NCBI GenBank assembly: GCA_029207755.1
Contig: JARCOQ010000005.1
Span: forward strand, 61,763,414-61,827,413
DNA: 64,000 nt
Source of the DNA: Chamaea fasciata
Taxonomy: Eukaryota; Chordata; Aves; Passeriformes; Sylviidae
Reading direction: 5' to 3'
Part shown: positions 12,753-25,400 of the stretch, one piece after another
Numbering within the stretch: position 1 is the first letter of the stretch
Layout of the letters: every line of letters begins with the position of its first letter
Notes under the pieces: generated by a model
The model's input: the letters and a program-made list of their open reading frames with translations, nothing else
Database searches by the model: none
What the model was told of the DNA's origin: nothing
Made by a program: the position numbers and the translations under genes

Positions 12753-12825
12753 CATTTATAGGATGGTATGTGCTGGAAGGGACCTTAAAGAACGTCTATT
12801 TTGACTGTCCTGCCATGGGCAGGGA
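12753..12825 (-). mobile_element. CR1 LINE 3'-end fragment
   Basis: The + strand carries the reverse complement of the avian CR1 3' end: the GGAAGGGACCTTAAAGA core, then a degraded copy of the segment leading to CTGCCATGGGCAGGGA. The element therefore runs on the minus strand, 5'-truncated to about 70 bp. CR1 is the main non-LTR retrotransposon of birds, copied by target-primed reverse transcription and usually truncated in this way. The copy is diverged and noncoding. The family assignment is secure; the subfamily is not. Confidence 0.88.
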
Positions 12826-14802
12826 TAATAATAATGATGGTGCAGGGAGCTCTTACTTGCTGGTGTGTTATTAGGGATGGTTTATTTACAAAGTACCTCT
12901 GCAGGCAGTGCAGACAATGTCAAATAAAAAGCAATTTTGAGGTAGGGTGCCAACAGAGGAGCTGTTTGGTTAAGTACCAGGAAGTCTGCACCCTGGCAGA
13001 TTGGTCTGATACTGTTTTACCATAACCTGTAGGAATCTTCTATTTGAAGCTGCTTAGAATTTTTCGTCAATTGCGTTTTATCCCCCCCTCCCCGCCTTGT
13101 TGCTGAATATTGCTATTTTTCAATTATGCATGAATTGTCTTCACTTCCTTTTCTCTCCCTGAACTATAAGCAGATTTCCCCAAAGCCCCTGTGCTTCCTG
13201 AACTTGCTGATCCTCTTGGTGGCATCTCCCCAGTTGTGCCTGTCTTCCCACTCCCATCCCCTCATCCCCCTAGACCTGCAGCCTTTGACACAAAATTTTG
13301 CTTTTGGAAGGTGTTCATGTCAACCTTGGCTTCCAGCTCCACTGTGCTAAATCCATGGCAGCAGGGGAATGTTATCCAGGTTTACAGTGGTGTAGTTGAG
13401 CAGAGACTTCCCCATCCCCTCTGGTTTTGTGGGGTTATTGTTGAAATCTATCTATTCTTCCATGTATGTTTCTAATCCCACAAGAATAAGTAGTAAACAT
13501 TGCTTAATTAATCTAGGATTCATTCCCTCCAAGACGTGTTCATATTTGGAAAACATTCAGGTTTTTATGGGCAGAATCTTTCTTTATTACACTTTTCTTT
13601 TACTCATTGTTCTGGTTTATGTTGTGAATTTTATTTCTTCTAATAAAGCAGTTGATTGGAATTTCCTAACTCTGTGTCTTAGCCCATCCCTGTGTCACAC
13701 TTCTTTTCTGCAAACAGTTTATCTCCAGACTGCTCGTATCTTGCTGGTTCCATATGAGCTCCAAGACTGCTCAACAACAGTTTTATGGTCTTTGTATATA
13801 TTTGGTGTCTTTAGATCCCTTCTGTGCATGTCATTTGGTCTTACGGAATTTTAAAGTGGTAGGCTAAATTTATCCCTGAAGTCCATTGACTTCAGTAGAT
13901 GTTTGCTATAGAAGAATTCTGGCACATTGATTAAACGGATACACTTAACAAATTTCTTCTTTTTTTTTTTTTTTTTTTTTTTTTAATTTTTCCAGACTTC
14001 TCTAAGTCATAAATTTTATCTCTTGTTAAATACATTTGTGTCCTTTATACAGAACAAATAGGGAAATAACTATTGAGTGCTTCATCCATCTGGATTCTTG
14101 TTACGTGATCCCCCTGCCTTGTTGAACAATAGACTCATTCTCTCCCCTATATTTTCTTTGGTTATATTTATAAAAACATATACCTGTTTCCCATTACTCT
14201 TTCAAGCTAAAAGCAAAACAAAAACCCTACTGTTTATTCCCTTAACATTATACCTTATAATGTTTTACTTCCAGCATATATTCAGACTTTTAACTTCTTT
14301 TCTTTCCTCTCTCATTTATTTCTCATTTGAGAAATGAGCTTTCTTCATGCCAAGAGCCAGGGAAGCCATTTATTTTGACCCACTTGTTTCTCTCTAGCAA
14401 TGGAATTGCTTTCACATGTATTTCTTCAGGTTAGCCTTCAGGATATCCCATCCTCTCCATTTTGAAATGCAGGTCACTGTTTTCTTAGGTTTTTAGCTGA
14501 AGATAAATCTGTTTCCCTGAAGAGAGATTGTGAGTCCTTTCCTTAGTACTCGGTTCACACAGAAGGGTCACTGAGATTTTTCTTCTAGATTTTTGGTAAA
14601 CACTTTCCTTCTAGAACCAAATTTAGCATTACCTTGTGTCTCATTGCATTTCCCATTGAAATGTGTTATCATTACCTTCACATATTGTTACCTTCACAGA
14701 AGTCCTCTGACCTATATATTACAGAAAGGCAGGTCTTTCCCAAGAGCTAGCTCAGCAATTACATTTTCCCACTGGCACAGATGGTTGTGATAATAGAACA
14801 TC
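12826..14802. other. Gene-free; pyrimidine-rich tract and T25 run
   Basis: From roughly 13060 to 14340 the + strand is rich in C and T, with several long pyrimidine blocks and a T25 run at 13960-13984. Frames opened by this bias (for example 152 codons at 13396-13854) show no domain. The sequence at 13882-13900 holds the CCATTGACTTCA motif that recurs elsewhere and is common in old amniote interspersed repeats. The tract may be an eroded repeat I could not name. Confidence 0.5.
13960..13984 (+). repeat. Poly(T) run, 25 nt
   Basis: An uninterrupted run of 25 T on the + strand. It could be the reverse-complemented poly(A) tail of a minus-strand retrocopy, but no retrocopy body was recognised beside it. 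CR1 does not leave poly(A) tails, so CR1 is not the source. Confidence 0.95.
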
Positions 14803-15035
14803 ATATATTTATATATAGAGAAAGTGAGAGAGGAGAGAGAGTACTCCTGCGTTTTTCAAAGCAGTGTACAAACATTGGCTAATTAACCCTAATAACAGCT
14901 CTGCAAGGAAATTAAAAGTGATTATTCCTACTTTATAGATGGATAAACTCAAGAAAGTAAACCAAGTGACATGGCAGAGGCTGGCGCAATATGTCATTAG
15001 TGGTGGGTGGGATGAGATTTGAGGACTAAGAACTA
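14803..15035 (-). mobile_element. Ancient MIR-type (CORE) SINE
   Basis: The + strand matches the reverse complement of a MIR-type SINE over most of its length. It begins with the tail that precedes the GCGCTTTACAAACATT-like segment. A copy of the block around 'ATTATTCCTACTTTATAGATGG' follows, then the region near 'AAGTGAC', the core that normally carries GGCAGAG, and the part ending in a degraded GGGATTTGAAC. These elements are tRNA-derived, were mobilised by LINEs, and stopped moving long ago; birds retain few. The tail suggests the MIR3-like branch. A GA-rich insertion (14818-14840) interrupts the tail. No internal promoter seems intact. Confidence 0.78.
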
Positions 15036-18000
15036 TCCTGGGAAGGCCAGTGTTCAGTACAGCAGGTTGCTGAATGCCAGATGAGATCTTTCCTGAAATC
15101 CAGTTGCTTGATACCTTTTGTATGGTTTGAAATAGTCCCTGCCATGCTCATTTATTTACAAGTTAAAATTACTATTTTCAAAGCTTATCCTTTGCTTGGC
15201 TTGCATTTGTCGTCACCCTGAAGCCAGAAGAGATGCTTGGCGCTGGAAATTTTTTTTCTATCCATGTTTTTTGGTGATGAAAACAAGCACGTTTGTGTTG
15301 TGGCTGCACTGAGAATGTCCATCCACTTTCAGTGCAGGGAGCTCCATTTTCTACACGTGGTCGCTGTTGGAGTTGAAATGCAATCACTGTTGTTGTTGTT
15401 GGAGGCTTCGACCTTCTGGGAAAAAAGTAATTGAGTACTGACCTTTGTTTTGTCATCTTGTCCACTTCACCCATGTGGAGGGGTGTGTGTCCCAGTCTCT
15501 TGGATTTGGTCTGTATAATGAAATAAAATGTGCAATCCACTATCACTTTTTAAATCTTAACTTGCCTGTGAGTTTTGCTGTGTGAGAACTGGACAGAAGT
15601 GTTTCATCGTGTTGTCAGCTGCCCTTTTTAACCTCTGTAACTAGACCTGTAGGTAACCTGTACACTTGCAACCATTCCTGGAATGTCTGTCTTTCAAATA
15701 ACCTTCATCTCAAGAAGCATATGCAAAATCAGATGCGGAGATCACGAGCATTTTGGAAAAAGATGGTGGAGTTTTGAATATTGTTTGCTTTTTAATTTCA
15801 GGTAAGCATCTGGCTGAACACCTGAAAGCAGGATAATACAGTGTTTACGCTCTTGTTATCAATCTCCAGCAACAGCAATAGTGAAACTTCTCCTTGGGGA
15901 GTTGTCCTGGTGAGGGCACAGCAGGATCATTTGAATTGGAAATGGTTGTGCTAGCTGAATTTTTCTGTGCCTAATGGAAACTACAGCAGGGAGCTGGAGG
16001 AATAAAAAACAACCCACCTTTCTTTCTCTGCAATGCCAGTGTCTTGACTTACAATGTCATGCAGCCCAGTTTATCCCTTGTTGCCCTTCCACCCAGAAAA
16101 CAGGGAAGTAGTGCAGAGGTGTGCTGGGTGATGAAGGGCTCTTACTCACCGTCCCACCCTCAGCACAATAGAAGTGTGTTCTCAGCAGCAGGCATCTGCG
16201 AAACCCCAAATCCCTCCTAAAATGAGCGCTGCTCCCATGCCTGGGAGCTGGGCTGTGTGTGGCCACCTACTCCTGGGACGTGTCCAAGGGCTTCCCCCTG
16301 GTCCCTGCTGCCGGGGGAGATCTGTATTGCCTTCTTGCCATCGCTCTGCCTGCGGGTGAAGCTTTGTTATTCTTGTGCTTTAGAAGGAGGGGAATGTTTC
16401 TGGGAGTCGAACATCAGTGGATGCCCTGGGAGACTGTGCTCACTGTGAGCTTGGGAGAGGACAAGGGGCTGAAACTGCTGCCTGGGAAAACTGCCTGGAG
16501 CCCTGCCCAGGCCCTGGGTGGCTGCAGCCAACAGGGGAGGAGGCAGAAAGCAGAGAGCTGGTGAACTTGAGGATTTTGCCACAGACCCAGGCAAGGAGAT
16601 GTGAGAATGCACTTCTGTCTCCCCTGAGCAACCACAGCCTCATCACCCTGTGGGTGCTGGCATGGAGGAGGACCCTGCTGGTGATGCTGCCATCCTACAG
16701 CAGTGGTCTCCACCTCCATCCACCCTGGGCATACTGCCTCCAAGAGGAAACTCCATGTTGTGTTAATTGTCCTTGGTTTGTGCTGAGCTCTGTTGTTTGA
16801 ACAGGGTATTTGGCATAGGTGTAGAATTGGACTTGATAAGGCTGAACATGGATTTGGTTCATGAAGTAGCAGAAATCCAACACTGCTGCTTTTGGAGGAG
16901 CCTCTTTTTGGAAAGAGCTATCTGACTGGTTTAGTTTGTTTGGTTTATTTCCCAAAACTCTGCATCTGAGAAGTTACTGGCATGCATTAGGGACTATACT
17001 ACATGTCTGCTGATTGGTGTCAAGGTCCTAGAGTGATATTACCCCTCTAGGTGGGCTGGACCTGTGAGATGGATACATCACCTGAGCCAAGGCTTTCCAT
17101 TGTTTTCTGAGAGCAGTGTCATGTGCTGCTGCCTCAAATTCCTGCGTTACCCGTGGCTTTGGTATGTGCCCTAAAGCTTCCTATGTGCCTGATCGTTGGG
17201 GAGCAGGACATCTGGTTGGGATTGTTTCAGTGTGCTGCAGCAAATGGGTGAGCAAAGGCCGCGGAAAAGCAACGTGCCATGAAGCGGCATCGCAAGAATA
17301 TGTGGGAGTTGAAATGGTCTCTGGAGTTGCTGTTTATATGCAGAGTTAAATTAAGGTTTCTGAAATTCAAAGTCCAGGAGGGAAAGGGGTTTACTGGAAG
17401 GTGTAGCTCACAAGAGCTCATTACAGTAGTGTGGGTAAAAGGGCTCTTAGGAATCTGGTGGAGTGGTTATATGAAATATTGAGGAAAACCAGACTCTATT
17501 ACAAATTTTGCCCTTAAATATGCCCCTGTCTTCATTAAAGCCAGCAGCAACCTGGCATATACATCTGAGGTCAGGGTTTTGCATATTAAAAGAAGCAGGC
17601 TTAGGGTGTTTATTGTTGGTGTGCAGAATTGACTCTGCAGGGGATAAATGCAGTTTATTTTCTTCTGGTCTAACATAAGAATGCTTCAAGTAATTGCATG
17701 TACTAGCAGGGGTTTAAAGCAAAATCTGAAGAAAACCTCACATACTTAAAAGATTGAAGTACAAATAATTTTATTTCAAGGTTAGCATTATATTTTTCAT
17801 TCTGCAGAAAATTAAGATTAAAAAATTGCTTTTTGTATGGGACTAATGGATTGGTTACATAATTTGAGCAGATCTATGCTCAAGGTGTGAAAAATCTTGA
17901 GATGTGGCTGTACTGTGTGAAGGAATATTGACAGTGTCTCTGTGGAGTTTTCAATGCATTGACAAGCAGCCTGAGTGAAGCAAGAGTAAGGTGTGTAATA

Positions 18001-19400
18001 CCCAGTTATCTGAAGACGGCAAACTGGGCATGCTTTTCACATGGCAGCAGCAACTGTGAGATGGAAAGTGTAGGAAGACCAGGACAGCGAAGAAGAATGG
18101 GCAGCTCCTTGGCAGTGCTGGAATTAGCATGGGTGTGTGGAGATGCTAATACACTTAGGGTGAAAAGTACTATCAGACAGAAATTAAAAAGAGATTATTA
18201 AAATGCAGAGGAGCAGAGAAAGCCTGAGGATATCTCCCATAACTAGCTAATCAAATGTGAGTATTCAGTTTGATGTGCTGCAGAAAGCAAATGTTATTTG
18301 CCTTCCAGGACTACAAGAGAATATGACCAAGAGCAAATAATGCATTCTTAAGTGGACCCGCTTAGCATTCCTGTGCGCTGGGGTGAAATAGGATGGCTGT
18401 ACTTGAGGCAGCATGAGAAAGGACCTCGATTTCTTTCTTGATGTTGGTTATGCCAGTGGTAACAAGCTTTGGCTAGAAGTCACGCATAAACTTATTGTAG
18501 GTTCTTCTGTCATGGAAACAGCTGAAAACTGAAATCACTTTGGTATTTTCCTTAATTATCTGCCGTGTTTCAAAGCATCTGGGAGAGCAGAAGAGGAAGT
18601 GATGTTTGATATCTTGTTTCTTGGCTGAGGAGGGGTCACCTCACTGCTCCATTGCTTTGGTGCTTGGGTGCACTTCTGGCTCTTACGAACCTGTTCCCAC
18701 TGCTATCATGGATGGGTTAATTCTTGCTGCCTGCGTTGCATGAATGACCTAACAAGGGAAGCTTTGCTGCCTTTTTTTTTCCCCCTGCTGTGCTTACAAG
18801 GCAAAAAAAGGTAAAAAGGTCCTCTTACTACTCACCTATGGCATGGAAAGACAAGTGCTAAGCCTGCAAGGTAGGACTTTCGAGGCTTATGGCCAGGGTG
18901 CCAGCAAAGACTTGCTCTTCTCTTTTTAAATGATCTTAGACATCAGGTGCATTTGCTGAGAATGTGTGCCTTATGGCCCCTCCAGTTGTTCCTGTGTGCT
19001 TGGATCCTGTAAAGGTCACATCTCCTGTTCCTGGGTGTTCAGAGCTGGTGAAGATTAAGTGATGAGTGAGTTCTTCTTGGAAAAGAGTTATCACAAGCCC
19101 AAGTAGTCATTTCCAACAGGGTAACTCAGGATAAGCATGGATTAATTGAGTTAGTAGGCTTCTGAATTGAATCCTGTGTTACTGGGGTTTTATTCACCCT
19201 ATACAGCAGCCCAGACCCTTGGTTTATGTGTAATGCTGGAAACTAAAAGTCAGTGGTACTTCTAAGAGGCTCCTGTACTTACAGGTTGATAGTGTGGGAG
19301 TTTTCTTTCATATTCATCTATGATATTGCAAAATGTTACGTATGAAATACCAGTGAAGACATTAGTAAATACCTGTAACACTTGCTTTGTTGGTTTGCAG

Positions 19401-19565
19401 TTACCCAATTATTCCAGTAAACCCACTGACTATAAGGAGGTTTTTGACTCAAAAAGCAGTTATGATGAATGTGTAAACAAGGGAGGGAGATATTATCAGC
19501 TAGTTGACTTGTATCCTTCTCTGTTATCAGCCCATTTTGGCAGAATTGCCCTCTGTGAGCGCTAG
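19401..19565 (+). other. Possible terminal exon, 54 codons and stop (weak)
   Basis: A strong acceptor (pyrimidine tract, TTTGCAG) ends at 19400. From 19401 the reading frame is open for 54 codons in phase 0 and ends in TAG at 19563-19565. The residues are balanced (many Tyr, Ser, Lys, Asp, Glu), unlike the Trp/Cys/Pro-rich chance frames around it. I recognise no domain. No AATAAA lies within about 1 kb downstream, which weighs against a true last exon, and the opposite strand is also open here. The phase fits the end of the segment at 6232-6316, but a 13-kb link is pure conjecture. Confidence 0.13.
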
Positions 19566-21883
19566 CCAGCCTGTTGACAGTGACACCAGGGAATTTGTTG
19601 GTGCTCAGGAGCAAGAGGGACCATTGCTTTCTCCCTGGTAGTACCACAAGGTAACCTTCAACTGTGTGAGGCAACCATCTACTGTGAGACTGTCTTTTTG
19701 TTTAGTCTCTTTAAACACCCCCAACCCCCCAAAAAACAAATGAACAAAAGCCCCCATCAATAGCACCTGAAGTTCTTCAGATCAGCTGTGGTTTTTTCTT
19801 CTGCTGCTAGATGGACTTTCTTGCTGGGCACCTTTTGAGACTCTTTTAGGTTGACCGGATGCTTGGGACTGGCTCCTTCAGCCAGTCTCTATGCCATATT
19901 ACTTTCCAACATTTTCTGCAATTAGCATGAATATTTCTGTTACCATCTTTCTAAGCTCCTTGATTCTTCAAGCAAAGCATAGGACTGCCATCCCAGTTAG
20001 GCTGAAGGTTTTTATAGGACAACTTGAAGATTTTCCTAGGATACCAAGGCCTGATGCAGTCACAGAACCCTCTTAATGCCTTGTGCCATAGAGAGCACCC
20101 TTGGGGACTGCATCTTGCAGGATATTGTGGTGATGGAGCACCCACCTTGAGTTCCTCCGGGTTCAAAGTGTCCACTGGAAATTACATTGTATTTTCCTTG
20201 CAGGGCACTCCCCTCCTTCCTCCTGAGTTTAAATTCTGTCCTTGGAGCCTACTGCAGTGGCAACAGCTGAAACATAATGAAAGAATATTTATTCATTCAG
20301 GGAGCCTTTCAGGGACATAGAAAAACATTTGAGGTGACTCCCTTCCTTTTCAATAATGACGTGTGAGTGTTTTCACGTATACTGAAGAGGCTGAAACCAC
20401 TGCTGACAGCTCTGTCTTCTGTATTCTTATGCAGTGTTCAGATAACTCCCTCTACTTCGAACCAGATTGCATCCCAAGAGAAAATCTCTCTGGGAATGAA
20501 ATTGGGCAGCTGGACTGTATCATTTTATATTGTCATTTGAAAGAATCATTTCTCTGCAGCTGGGACTGTTCCTCTGAAAGTAGTGAAGGTTATAATTTAC
20601 TTAGCTCCAGCAGGGCAGGGGATGCTGCTCAGTCACACGCATAGTCTTATTGTTTTCACAGCACTGAGCAGCACCATCTTCTCAGACTTTGAGCCTATGG
20701 TTTAATACAGCTTATGAGAAAAGGCAGCTTTGGCAAGAAAATAGAATAAAAGTGTTAATATGCAATGCCTTTTTAATTCCCACATGAAGTGAAAATTAGC
20801 CTCCTTCCACCTGACAGGAAAAAAATTACCAAGAGTGCATCTGAAGATTGCTTAATTTTTACTTAATAAGCTGTATTGCGTTTACCTCCTTGTTACCAGT
20901 AACTGAAACCAAACCTCCGTTGTCAAAACAGGCAAAGCATGTTTTGGATACGTATGGAAGCTGGGGAGGGGGTGTCTCTGTGCGTTGAGTTAATGCTTGA
21001 TGGTGGATGGTCATCACTGACCTACCAAATGTCCACCTACTCTTCCAGCCTCTAGGGATGGCATTCGTGGTCACTTGTGGTCTGAGCCAGCTCCCAGGTA
21101 TGTCAGTGGAAAAGCTCTTGTTGACTTAATTTGGAGCTGGTTTGGGCTTCACACTCGAGGATGCTGCAGGGTTACTTGCGTGTGGGGAGGGATGGGACCT
21201 AATACTTCACCCTGAAATGAACTATTTTAGCTTGACATCCAACGCCGTGCTGCATGCTTCATTCTTGAGGGTGATGGGAAGTATTCGCTCACCGGCAGTG
21301 TTCTGGGGCCAGGGAAACATTCCTGCCCTTCCTGCAACAACTGGTAGGGGAAAGCACCTGCTGGGGGATCCCATTGCCTGGTGTGCTGTTACTTGTGCTT
21401 TAGTCTGTCAGCTGTTGTGACAGAAGTTACAATTACGGGCTGTTGATGCTGTGGGATAGGATCAGATTGCTCCTTACGGGTTGGAAGACTTGAATGCATT
21501 GGTAGATGCTCCCATATATAGTGTGCTCTCTGCTTAATATATCAGTGTGGCAGCAAGCTTACCAAAATAGTGCAGGAGTGGAAGGTAGGCAACCAACAGA
21601 TGTCTCCATCCCAATGTGGAATGTGAGGGTTCTGGAGGTGCAGCCATGCCCAGCTGGAGAAGTCAGTTAGAGGTCAAGAGAGAAGGACCCAGGTATGGAG
21701 AGCTGAGAATGTGTGCTGTGCTGCAGCTCTGCAGGAAAGGCCTCTGGGCCCGTGAAGTAGTTTTTGATGGACACATGGAGAGGATGTGGCTTGGCAGAAG
21801 TCAGGCAATGAATCAGATGAACCCCAGAGGTCTAATCTCCGAGGAGCATTCTGTGGCCATTGGCAGACTCCTTCTCTTTGCAG

Positions 21884-22044
21884 AACCAAGGACTACCAAT
21901 AGATCAAGAGCTACTGCAGGAGCCAGATAATACCTTGAGTTCCAAAAGATGGATTTTATACAGACTTGCATTCAACAGGCTGATATGCTTGGAGTTTGAT
22001 TGCAAACAGATCTTTTTTGCACAGAAAGATGAAATTGTTGTGAT
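21884..22044 (+). other. Possible internal exon, 161 nt (weak to moderate)
   Basis: The acceptor has a long pyrimidine run ending TTTGCAG at 21883, and a donor GTGAGT starts at 22045. In phase 0 the segment is open for 53 codons plus two bases; a stop arises only if the donor is read through. The composition is protein-like, with charged and hydrophobic residues mixed (Leu, Ile, Phe, Lys, Asp, Gln). A length of 161 nt is typical of vertebrate exons. No family is recognised. The low stop density also leaves the other strand open, so AT-rich chance is a real alternative. This is the best single coding candidate in the window. Confidence 0.2.
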
Positions 22045-22389
22045 GTGAGTTTTTGGGTTTTTTTTCCTATTTGGCAGAAGTTGGTTTTTGTATGAAATGA
22101 CTGGGGGCATTGCAAAGGTTCTGAAGACGCAGATATGGGTGGCCATTAGCATCCCTAATGTTCTTATATAAAAATAGAGTAAATCCACTGCATGCATTAA
22201 AGTGTGTATAGCAACACGTGTTTATGCCAATTAGGCAGATTGTGACAGTAAATTCTTTGCATTATTAAAAAGAAAAAAAAATCACGTTTCCACTTCCAGC
22301 TGGCTAAATGTGAGTTTATTTTTTTCTGGCTAGACTGCTCTGGAAACTTAAGTCCAATATTTATACACACTGCTCGTGCTAGAAGTGAT

Positions 22390-22492
22390 ATAATCCTATT
22401 TCAGAGCAGTTTAGTCATTTATACCAGGGTAGGTTCACAGAGGTTAGATGATGCAAACATAAATCAGCAGAAGCTGGGTTCCAGTGAGAGTT
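22390..22492 (-). mobile_element. Probable MIR-type SINE fragment
   Basis: The order of short blocks on the + strand (a degraded CCTATTTCAGAG, then CACAGAGGTTAGATGA, then GCAGAAGCTGGGTTCCA) follows the reverse complement of the MIR core. Individual blocks are short and diverged, so this call is weaker than the copy at 14803-15035. Confidence 0.4.
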
Positions 22493-25400
22493 TAAGTTTT
22501 CAGAGCCCTGGAAGGCACTGGCAGTCATCTTAATGTGGAAAACTAACACATAGGCCATAAATATGCTGAGTGCAGTGCTTTTTGTGGCCATGAGCAAAGC
22601 ATACATTTCTTTCATTTTAGAAAAGAGCTATTTGTATATGTTTGTGCAGCATTTTATGTTGTCACTGCCAATCTAACTTCCCTCTGTCCCCTTTCTAAAC
22701 TGTTATAAATACAGCCACCTCTGCTCCCCCACCCTCCCACTTACTCTTTTTGGGGATCCAAATATCATCGTATTGTGCTTAGTGGAGGTAAACACCTATT
22801 TCAAAATGAAGCAGCAGCTTAGGAGACCTGTCATGTCGCTCTGGTGCATTTTGTATGATGTGCTCACGTGTTCTTCCGAGCGTGGCTGTGCCCCACCTAT
22901 CCAGCTTGCCCTCTGTGCAGCCTTCCTGCCCTCCAGCAGATCAACACTCCTCTTCAACTCAGGGTGTCTGTAAACCTAACCTTAGTGATAGCTTCATGCT
23001 GCATGAGCCACTGTCTTTGGTCCCACTTGCAGAGCCTCACATTAGTGGTGCCAGGACACCTGGGAAAGTGAGTTAGTCACAGAGGAGTTGTGCCTGCTGT
23101 GCTGGGCAGGAACTTGCTGCAATTGCCCCCTGTCCCTTTAAGCCCCTGTGTCCAGGTGTTCGTCCTTGCCTTGTAGTGGTTTCTTTTTTTCTATTCCAAA
23201 GACTTTTGAATGGATCTTGACTGCTGCTCCCCTATGGGACCATGAAGGTCTGTCTGTCTTGGTGCTCACCGTGGTGCTTAATGTTCTTTCTTTAATGTCC
23301 AGTATCTTTAATTCAGGACAAAAATCATTGCATTCATCAGGCTTAGCCTTTGACTACTGAAGCAGCAGATCCCTCTGTTGAAAAACTGAAAGGAGAAGTA
23401 CAGCTATGAAACAGTAATGCTGTGATGTACTTATACCCCATGGCATTCCAAGAAAATCAGCTGAAGAGCACAGAACCTGGGGTGTGTGTTATAAATGGGT
23501 GTTTTGGAGCTAGCTTATAAGGTGGGCAAAATGATCCTAAAATGATCCTCCTTTCTCTCCTGGTTGGTTTCTGGTTTCGGGGTTAGTTTGGTTTTTTGGT
23601 GGGTTTTTTTTGTTTGTTTGTTTGTTTGTTTTTCTTTAGGGGTTTTTTTTTTTTTTGGTGATGGTTTTAGTTTTTCTGTTGTCTTTTTTTTTTAGGTTTT
23701 TTGTTGTTGTTGTTGGTTTTTTTGTTTGTTTTGTTTTTTTTTTTCCCCTGAAAAGTTGTCAAAGTAGCAGTGTGTTTGTAGGGCTTTTAAAATGCCGGTA
23801 CTTGTGAGCCAAGAGAAAACATGATGTGTGCTTCAGTAATAAGTAGCTCCAACAGAAGGATATAATTGTGCTGCTTCTTCTGGTGACCTCCTGAACCACA
23901 TGAGTGGGCTTGGGCTGGCTTCTCACTACATGCCTCAGATGGGAGCTGCTTCAATTGCACAGTTGTATTTGAAAATTACACCAACAGCACTTTGATTGCT
24001 TCAGCTCAGTTTCTGTGCTTCTTCCTTGCAGCTGTCTTAAACCCTCCCCTTCTTCCATCCAAGGGTGATTTGAAAGTATGCTGTATTTCACTATCAGTAT
24101 GGTGTGGGTCTTGAGCTGCTGTCTTTTCTGCCATCATGGCTCCTCTTGGCTTCCTCACCAAGAGCCCTGTCTGGTGTCCCTGCGCTTCCAGTTGAACACC
24201 TTCCCACTGCTCACCCCCTCTGGCAGCTCCTGCCTGTGCTTTGGCCTTCAGCCTTCCTTAACTGAAAATGCTGCTTTTTGTTCTGACTGGGTGTTTGTGA
24301 ACACGTGCGAAATACGGTACTACCCAGTGGTGCAAATTGCCCAGTCTGTGTTCAATGATGACTTTGCAAAATCCAGCCTCTGGTGCAGCAGTACTTGTGC
24401 CTTCATGATTTTGTGTCACAGCACACAGATGCTGGGGATGTGCTGCTCCTGGTGCTGCTCATGGAGGGGAGGCCGTGAGCAGTGGCTGCCTGTAAGGATG
24501 CAGGGCTGTCACTGGATCCTGTCGCAGGGAGATCCGTTTATTTCAGAGTGGTTGTTGAGGTGTTGTTGCAACTCAAAACAGGGTGATGCACGAAACAGCT
24601 GGAGAAACACTGCAGCTGACACTGGAGGTCTTCATCTGTACAAGTTTCAGGACAACCGTGGGGTTGGTTGGTGACACCCTGCAGCAGTTTGTGGCTTCAT
24701 GTCCCTTCCTTCAGTAGCTTTTCTTCCCATCCACCAATCCTCCTCCTCCAATCCCAAGACCTCGTTTGCATCCTAAATATCTGCAGTGAGGGCCAGAAGG
24801 AAAAGAGCCCTCTTCCCATGCTCAGGGTACTTGGCTCTCTGGCTGCTGCTGCTGGGAGCATTTCCACCACTCTACACCCAAATTGCTCTGCCAGCATCCT
24901 TTGACACTTCGATCTTGTGAGTGACAAATAAGATTAGTTTTGTCCTTTGACTCTTGGAGGATAGCCAATGAATGGCTGCCATTGAGAGAAAAAGAGATTA
25001 TGGCATGAGCCTGCTCAACAGCTCTAATCAATAGGATCCCTTTCTTTGGCTACTAGGTGCCAGAAATGTGGGTTTGTGCTCTTCTTGCTTGGCAAGCCTC
25101 TGCTGTTACCTGCAGATGGTGCGGGTTGGGGTAGCAGTAGCTTGGCTGGAAGCGGTCCCATGCATGAGACTTACCCAGGGCCAGGGTTCAGCTTCTGTGT
25201 GAGATTTCCAACAAGGTCAGTGGGATTGTTTGGGTGCCCAGGTGGGAGCTGGTTCCTATCCCAGGTTACATCTGGTTAACCAAAAGCATGACTTCAAAGC
25301 AGTTAGATTTTCATGTAAGTATTGCTGGGCTGCCTGTGCCAGGAGGTTTGCATCAGCTGTGCTAGGGTGGTTCCTTTTGCTGGTTTCCTTGAATTGGGAC

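Larger units (their letters stand above)
15036..22389. other. Gene-free; two splice-flanked open segments
   Basis: No gene is firmly supported. A GC-richer part near 16150-16760 opens overlapping frames on both strands, the longest about 127 codons, with no recognisable domain. The notable spots are 19401-19565 and 21884-22044, where good acceptor sequences precede open frames of plausible composition. No CR1 or SINE fragment was recognised in this stretch. Confidence 0.55.

Noticed and set aside
13396..13854. 152-codon + frame with hydrophobic stretches
   Set aside because: The Leu/Phe/Ser-rich translation follows from the pyrimidine-rich DNA and is not evidence of membrane segments.
22695..22720. 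TATAAATA as a possible promoter TATA box
   Set aside because: No gene, initiator or CpG island follows; the motif is common in AT-rich DNA.
24078..24674. 198-codon + frame, the longest in the window
   Set aside because: The composition is extreme in Cys, Trp and Ser, there is no domain, no splice or promoter context, and stops are simply sparse in this GC-richer text.
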